Below are positions 14,271 to 18,358 of a stretch of 18,358 bases of DNA, piece after piece. Numbering within the stretch: position 1 is the stretch's first letter; each line of letters opens with the position of its first letter. The notes beneath the pieces are model-generated. The model had not been told where the DNA came from and ran no database searches. It saw only the letters and a list, made by a program, of their open reading frames with translations. The position numbers and the translations under genes were made by a program. Source of the stretch: an uncultured Bacteroidales bacterium (GTDB lineage Bacteria > Bacteroidota > Bacteroidia > Bacteroidales > Muribaculaceae); NCBI GenBank assembly GCA_900554715.1, contig USIN01000009.1, positions 1 through 18,358 of the forward strand. Direction: 5' to 3'.

Positions 14271-15074
14271 TTATTTCTTATTGTTTACCGAGCCGGCCGA
14301 GCTTGTCGAGCTGCGCAGGTCGGTGACATTGCAGCTTATCGACGCAGCGCTTGAGCTTTCGGCAGAGCCGCTTTTGGCGGTGAGAGCCGATGCGTGGATT
14401 GTCGACGAACTTGAGGCCTCGAAGTCGGCGCGCTCGCATTTGCCTTTGAGTGTCAGCTGTGCCGCGCTCGAGGTGTCGCCGTTGACAACGGTCGCCACAA
14501 TGCCCGAGACATTGACGCTTGACGCGCTTGATGCGTCGATATCGATTTTTGCAGCTTTCGCGCCTTCGATTGTGATAGTCGAACCGCTCGACGAATCAAG
14601 GTCGAGATCGTTGGTGACGCTGACGTTCTCAAGTCTGATGGATGAGCCAGAACTTGACGACAGGTCGAGATCTCCGTTGACACTGAGCCCGTTGGCTGTG
14701 AAACTCGAGCCTGATGATGTCTCGACTTCATGCAGCGCTCTCGACGAGATGTAGACCGTCACGGCGAAGTTGCCGTTGAAGTTGATGCTGCCGTTGTGGC
14801 GTTTGAGACCTATGTTGAGTTCGTTGCCGTCGTTGCTTACTCTGACATATTCCATGATGTTGTCGGGTGCCTGTATCGTGGCTTTGGCTTTCGCGCCGGT
14901 GGTGTAGACTACACGGATGCCTGTCGAAACCGATACTTCGTCGAAATCGCTGATGCTGACTTCGCGTTTGATGATGTTGTCGCTGCCCTTGATGGTTTTT
15001 GCCGAGCAGGATGTGACCATCGAGCTTGACAGCATAAGCAGCGAACAGAGGGTGGTTGTGATAAATCTATTCAT
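14271..15074 (-). CDS. GIN-domain (DUF2807) lipoprotein
   Basis: A 267-residue exported lipoprotein. The signal peptide ends in the lipobox VTSC with C23. The mature part is a DUF2807/GIN domain: the start FDEVSVSTGIRVVYTTG (44-60) is the family hallmark, followed by a right-handed beta-helix-like series of short strands separated by serine-rich turns (SSSSGSS, DSSSGST, DASSASS, EASSSST, ESSSAAS). The serine-rich turn repeats about every 16-20 residues, as expected for stacked coils. Function is not established; the Pfam name 'putative auto-transporter adhesin' is not evidence of adhesion. It stands alone, divergent from asd across 200 bases in which I see no consensus promoter for either gene. 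Confidence 0.88.
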   Translation of the reverse strand: MNRFITTTLCSLLMLSSSMVTSCSAKTIKGSDNIIKREVSISDFDEVSVSTGIRVVYTTGAKAKATIQAPDNIMEYVRVSNDGNELNIGLKRHNGSINFNGNFAVTVYISSRALHEVETSSGSSFTANGLSVNGDLDLSSSSGSSIRLENVSVTNDLDLDSSSGSTITIEGAKAAKIDIDASSASSVNVSGIVATVVNGDTSSAAQLTLKGKCERADFEASSSSTIHASALTAKSGSAESSSAASISCNVTDLRSSTSSAGSVNNKK

Positions 15075-15274
15075 AATTAATCTAATTTAGTTTGTCGTTT
15101 TTGGTTGCTGTTTTATCAATAAGACGAATTAAAAGCCGATTTGTGACAGCAATGGTGAAAATAATTGAAAAATTTTGTAATTTTACGCCGTTAAAATCGG
15201 TGCTGCTATGAGTTTTAATGGCTGAACGACAGTGCCGTCATTCGTTATACTGCTAAAAAACATAGACATAAAAA

Positions 15275-16291
15275 ATGAACATAGCCATTATAGGAGCAAG
15301 CGGCGCTGTAGGACAGGAGCTGCTGAAAGTGCTTGATGACAGAAAATTTCCCGTCGACACGCTCAGACTCTTCGGTTCGGAGCGCAGTGCCGGTCGCAAA
15401 TATCTCTTCCGCGGCGAGGAACATCAGGTAATGCTTCTTCAGGATAATGACGACTTCAGGGATATCGACATTGCATTTGTCTCGGCCGGCGCGTCGACGT
15501 CAATAAAGTTTGCCGACACGATCACACGCCACGGCGCCGTCATGATCGACAACTCGAGCGCTTTCAGGATGAATGACGATGTGCCTCTGGTTGTTCCCGA
15601 GGTCAACGGAGCCGACGCCTTGAATGCCCCCCGCGGCATCATCGCCAACCCCAACTGCACTACTATACAGATGGTCGTGGCACTCGCGCCAGTCAACCGT
15701 CTGTCGGAGATAAAGCGTGTTCATGTCGCGACATATCAGGCTGCCAGCGGCGCCGGCGCCGCAGCGATGGAAGAGCTTGTCGAGCAGCATCGCGCTCTTG
15801 CCGAAGGCCGTGAGCCCCGCGTCGAGAAGTTTGTGACTCAACTTGCCTATAATGTAATCCCTCATATCGACGTCTTCGGCGACAACGGTTATACAAAGGA
15901 GGAGATGAAAATGCACTTCGAAACCAAGAAAATCATGCACGCTCCCACGCTTGAGGTCAGCGCCACTTGTGTCCGAGTGCCCGTGCTCCGCGCCCACAGC
16001 GAGGCCATCTGGGTCGAGACCGCGCGTCCCGTCAGCGTCGCCGAAGCCCGCGAGGCCTTCTCCCGGGCAGACGGTGTCGTTCTCGTCGACGATCCCGCGA
16101 ACAAGGTCTATCCCATGCCGCTCGACAAGGCTGGTCTCGACCCCGTCTATGTCGGACGCGTCCGCAGCGACCTCGCCAATCCAAACGGCCTGACTTTCTG
16201 GACCGTCAGCGACCAGATTAAGAAGGGTGCCGCTCTAAACGCCGTGCAGATCGCCGAATATCTGCTCGCCCACGGAAAACTAAGACCGTAG
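15275..16291 (+). CDS. asd: Aspartate-semialdehyde dehydrogenase
   Basis: A 338-residue enzyme that reduces aspartyl-phosphate to aspartate semialdehyde with NADPH, the branch point to lysine/diaminopimelate, threonine, methionine and isoleucine. Visible: the nucleotide-binding loop GASGAVG (7-13), active-site C128 in ANPNCTTIQM, Q154 in ATYQAASGAG, and the substrate/base region VPVLRAHSEAIW with R239 and H241. Length and spacing match the bacterial Asd group. Start at 15275 puts the Rossmann strand MNIAIIGASG at the N-terminus. The antiporter gene starts 4 bases after its stop, so the two are very likely one transcript. No lysine or threonine pathway genes adjoin it. Confidence 0.96.
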   Translation: MNIAIIGASGAVGQELLKVLDDRKFPVDTLRLFGSERSAGRKYLFRGEEHQVMLLQDNDDFRDIDIAFVSAGASTSIKFADTITRHGAVMIDNSSAFRMNDDVPLVVPEVNGADALNAPRGIIANPNCTTIQMVVALAPVNRLSEIKRVHVATYQAASGAGAAAMEELVEQHRALAEGREPRVEKFVTQLAYNVIPHIDVFGDNGYTKEEMKMHFETKKIMHAPTLEVSATCVRVPVLRAHSEAIWVETARPVSVAEAREAFSRADGVVLVDDPANKVYPMPLDKAGLDPVYVGRVRSDLANPNGLTFWTVSDQIKKGAALNAVQIAEYLLAHGKLRP

Positions 16292-16295
16292 ACTC

Positions 16296-18358
16296 ATGAT
16301 TGCCGCAGCGACATCTCCGCTTGTGACACAGCCGGTGACGATTTTTCTGATTGTTCTGGCTATCATCCTTTTTGCGCCGCTGTTGCTCAATAAAATCAAG
16401 GTCCCCCACATCATAGGCATGATTGTGGCCGGCGTCATCGTCGGCCCATACGGCTTCAACATTCTCGACAACGACTCGAGTTTCGCGATTTTCGGTCAGG
16501 TGGGTCTTCTCTACCTCATGTTCCTCGCCGGTCTCGAGATAGACATGTACCATCTGCGGCTCAATATACGCCGCGGACTGCTCTTCGGTCTGCTGACACT
16601 CGTCATCCCGCTGTTTTTCGGCATATTGACGAGCCATTTCATCCTGCGCCTCGACATGCTGACCTCAATGCTCCTCGGCGCCATGTATGCCTCCCACACG
16701 CTGATAGCCTATCCGGTGGCGGCGCGTTTCGGCCTCACCAAGGAGCCGGCGGTCCTTATTGCCGTCGTCGGCACGATCATCGCCGTCGTCGGCGCCCTCC
16801 TCGTGCTGGCGGCGACTGTCAACATCAGAAGCGAGGGCGATTTCGATGTCGTTGAGATACTTTGGCTCATGGGCCGTCTTGTCGTCTGGTGTCTGGCGTT
16901 GCTTTATCTCTTCCCGCGCGTGACGCGCCACTTCTTCAAGGTCTACAGCGACAAGGTGACGCAGTATGTCTTCGTCATGGCGATGGTCTTTCTTGCCGCG
17001 TGGTCTGCCCAGATTATCGGGCTCGAGCCGGTTCTCGGCGCCTTCCTCGCCGGTCTGCTGCTCAACCGCTACGTGCCGGTGGCCTCGCCGCTGATGAGCT
17101 CGATAGAGTTTGTCGGCAACGCTCTGTTCATTCCTTACTTCCTTATAAGCGTTGGCATGATGATCAACGTCCGTGTCATCGCCAACGCCGACACCCTGAC
17201 CGTCTCGGCCGTGATGCTCGTCGTGGCGCTTGTCAGCAAATGGCTGCCGGCGATGATTGTGCGTCGCGTCAATCACCTCAGCCCTTCGAGCGAGTGGATC
17301 ATGTTCGGCCTCACGACGGCCCACACCGCTGTCGCCCTCGCCGTCGTCACCCTCGGCTACAATATGGGCATGCTTGACACCACGGTCCTCAACGCCACGG
17401 TGCTTGTCATCCTCGTCACCTGTGCCCTCGCGCCCCTGATAACCTCGGCTGCCGCCCCCGGCCTGAAAATCGAGACTCTCAGCCGCGAAGACCAGGACGG
17501 CGTCATCCGCCATACCCGCGTCAACAACACCCTCATCCCGGTGGCAAATTCGACGAGCGCCCGCGCTTTGGTCGAAATGGCCGTGCTGATGCGCAACGAC
17601 AAGGGCCGTCACAGCATCTTCGCCCTGCATGTGCGCAACGATAATTCGGCGACCTCCAAGGCGCTGTCGCGCACGTCGCTCGACGAGGCTACAAAAGTCG
17701 GCGCTGCGGCCGATGTCGATGTCGTGCCGCTCGAACGCTATGACATGAACACCGTCACAGGCGTGCTAAACGTCATCGAGGAGCGCGACATAACCGAAAT
17801 CATCCTCGGCATGCACCGTCGCTCGACCGTCATCGACTCGTTCTTCGGCAGCAAGGTCGACCAGCTTCTGCGCTCGACCAACAAGATGATTATCATCACG
17901 CGCTGTTTCATACCCGTCAACACCGTGACCCGCATCGTCGTATGGATTCCCGAGAAGGCCCAGTATGAGACCGGCTTCAGCCGTTGGGTGAGGGCGCTCG
18001 CCCGTCTGACCCGTCAGCTCGGCTGTCGCATCATTTTCTGCTGCGAGGGCGATATTCAGCCGCTCATCCGCGGAGTCATCTATCATGAAAACTATGGCAT
18101 ACGCTGCGAATTCCGCACCGTCGACACCAACGACGACTTTGTGCTGCTCACAAACCGCATCCTCGACGACGACCTCTTTGTCATCATAGGCGCGCGCGCC
18201 AATTCTGTATCATACTCGTCGTTCATGGTCGAGCTGCCGTCGTTCCTCCAGAAATACTTCTCGCGCAACAACCTCGTTGTCATCTATCCCGAGCAGTTCG
18301 GCGAAGATGTCGCCCTGATGTCATTCGTCGACCCGACGGCGGCAGACATCGCCTCGTC
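16296..18358 (+). CDS. CPA2-family cation/proton antiporter with C-terminal Usp-like region (3' end missing)
   Basis: The frame runs from ATG 16296 to the right edge without a stop (687 codons). The first about 390 residues form a sodium/hydrogen exchanger domain with some 11-13 hydrophobic helices; typical elements are KVPHIIGMIVAGVIVGPYG, YLMFLAGLEIDM and LEPVLGAFLAGLLLNRY. After the last helix (about residue 390) there is a soluble part with two segments resembling universal-stress-protein domains, one near 415-540 (ITEIILGMHRRS...) and one from about 545 on. It should exchange Na+ or K+ for protons across the inner membrane. No KTN/TrkA-N nucleotide-binding domain is evident before the cut. 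Four bases separate it from asd. The family is clear; ion specificity is not. Confidence 0.88.
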   Translation, partial: MIAAATSPLVTQPVTIFLIVLAIILFAPLLLNKIKVPHIIGMIVAGVIVGPYGFNILDNDSSFAIFGQVGLLYLMFLAGLEIDMYHLRLNIRRGLLFGLLTLVIPLFFGILTSHFILRLDMLTSMLLGAMYASHTLIAYPVAARFGLTKEPAVLIAVVGTIIAVVGALLVLAATVNIRSEGDFDVVEILWLMGRLVVWCLALLYLFPRVTRHFFKVYSDKVTQYVFVMAMVFLAAWSAQIIGLEPVLGAFLAGLLLNRYVPVASPLMSSIEFVGNALFIPYFLISVGMMINVRVIANADTLTVSAVMLVVALVSKWLPAMIVRRVNHLSPSSEWIMFGLTTAHTAVALAVVTLGYNMGMLDTTVLNATVLVILVTCALAPLITSAAAPGLKIETLSREDQDGVIRHTRVNNTLIPVANSTSARALVEMAVLMRNDKGRHSIFALHVRNDNSATSKALSRTSLDEATKVGAAADVDVVPLERYDMNTVTGVLNVIEERDITEIILGMHRRSTVIDSFFGSKVDQLLRSTNKMIIITRCFIPVNTVTRIVVWIPEKAQYETGFSRWVRALARLTRQLGCRIIFCCEGDIQPLIRGVIYHENYGIRCEFRTVDTNDDFVLLTNRILDDDLFVIIGARANSVSYSSFMVELPSFLQKYFSRNNLVVIYPEQFGEDVALMSFVDPTAADIAS

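Noticed and set aside
15178..15185. TAATTTTA as a promoter box for asd
   Set aside because: It lacks the final G of TAnnTTTG and has no TTTG at the expected distance, so I did not call it.
16665..17630. 321-codon open frame on the minus strand
   Set aside because: It is antisense to the antiporter, whose plus-strand frame has clear membrane helices and family motifs. The minus-strand peptide is His/Asp/Arg-rich with no recognisable domain, as expected for a shadow frame in GC-rich DNA.

Overview
The window looks like chromosomal DNA of a Bacteroidales bacterium, possibly a Muribaculaceae- or Prevotella-like gut commensal. The clues are promoter -7 boxes of the TAnnTTTG type, starts without clear Shine-Dalgarno sequences, lipobox lipoproteins, a GIN-domain (DUF2807) protein, a four-helix-bundle 'suffix-domain' protein, and GC-rich genes separated by AT-rich spacers. 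The family level is a guess. No rRNA, tRNA, CRISPR array, insertion sequence or prophage gene was seen. Both ends cut a gene.

Layout. 2-730 (+) is the 3' part of a family-4 glycosyltransferase, followed by a four-helix-bundle protein (745-1320, +). Facing it is a leftward operon of ilvE, an HDIG-domain hydrolase and a DUF6492-like glycosyltransferase (3882 down to 1382). A 9-bp tandem repeat lies where the two sides converge. A 17-bp perfect hairpin (3985-4021) separates ilvE from a leftward two-component system: an OmpR-type regulator (6367-5654) and its histidine kinase (5676-4195). Divergent from that pair is a rightward operon for a complete tripartite efflux pump of MacAB-TolC type (6720-12325): one ABC ATPase, two FtsX/MacB-like permeases, a membrane-fusion protein and a TolC-like outer-membrane channel. 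Next come an ApbE flavin transferase lipoprotein (13385-12360, -), a DJ-1/PfpI protein (13500-14081, +), a GIN-domain lipoprotein (15074-14271, -), aspartate-semialdehyde dehydrogenase (15275-16291, +) and, 4 bp after it, a CPA2-type cation/proton antiporter that runs off the right edge.

The most interesting element lies in the 352-bp spacer ahead of the efflux operon. A TAnnTTTG box (6520-6527) is followed by a 13-codon reading frame, MVLDLRLKNFRAS (6541-6582), whose last codons form the 5' arm of an intrinsic terminator (6571-6599). The peptide carries an Arg-Leu-Lys (+X+) motif like those that cause macrolide-dependent ribosome stalling in Erm leader peptides. A ribosome stalled there would cover the terminator arm and let transcription run into the pump genes. 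A second, consensus promoter lies after the terminator and would give basal expression. This reads as a translation-stress (possibly antibiotic) sensing attenuator for a drug or metabolite exporter. The architecture is seen in the sequence; the function is inferred.

A second recurring theme is short tandem repeats at two of the convergent gene ends: 9-bp GTCnGACnn at 1299-1383, and a 7-bp AATkCAC array at 12329-12394 that supplies the stop codon and last residues of the apbE reading frame.
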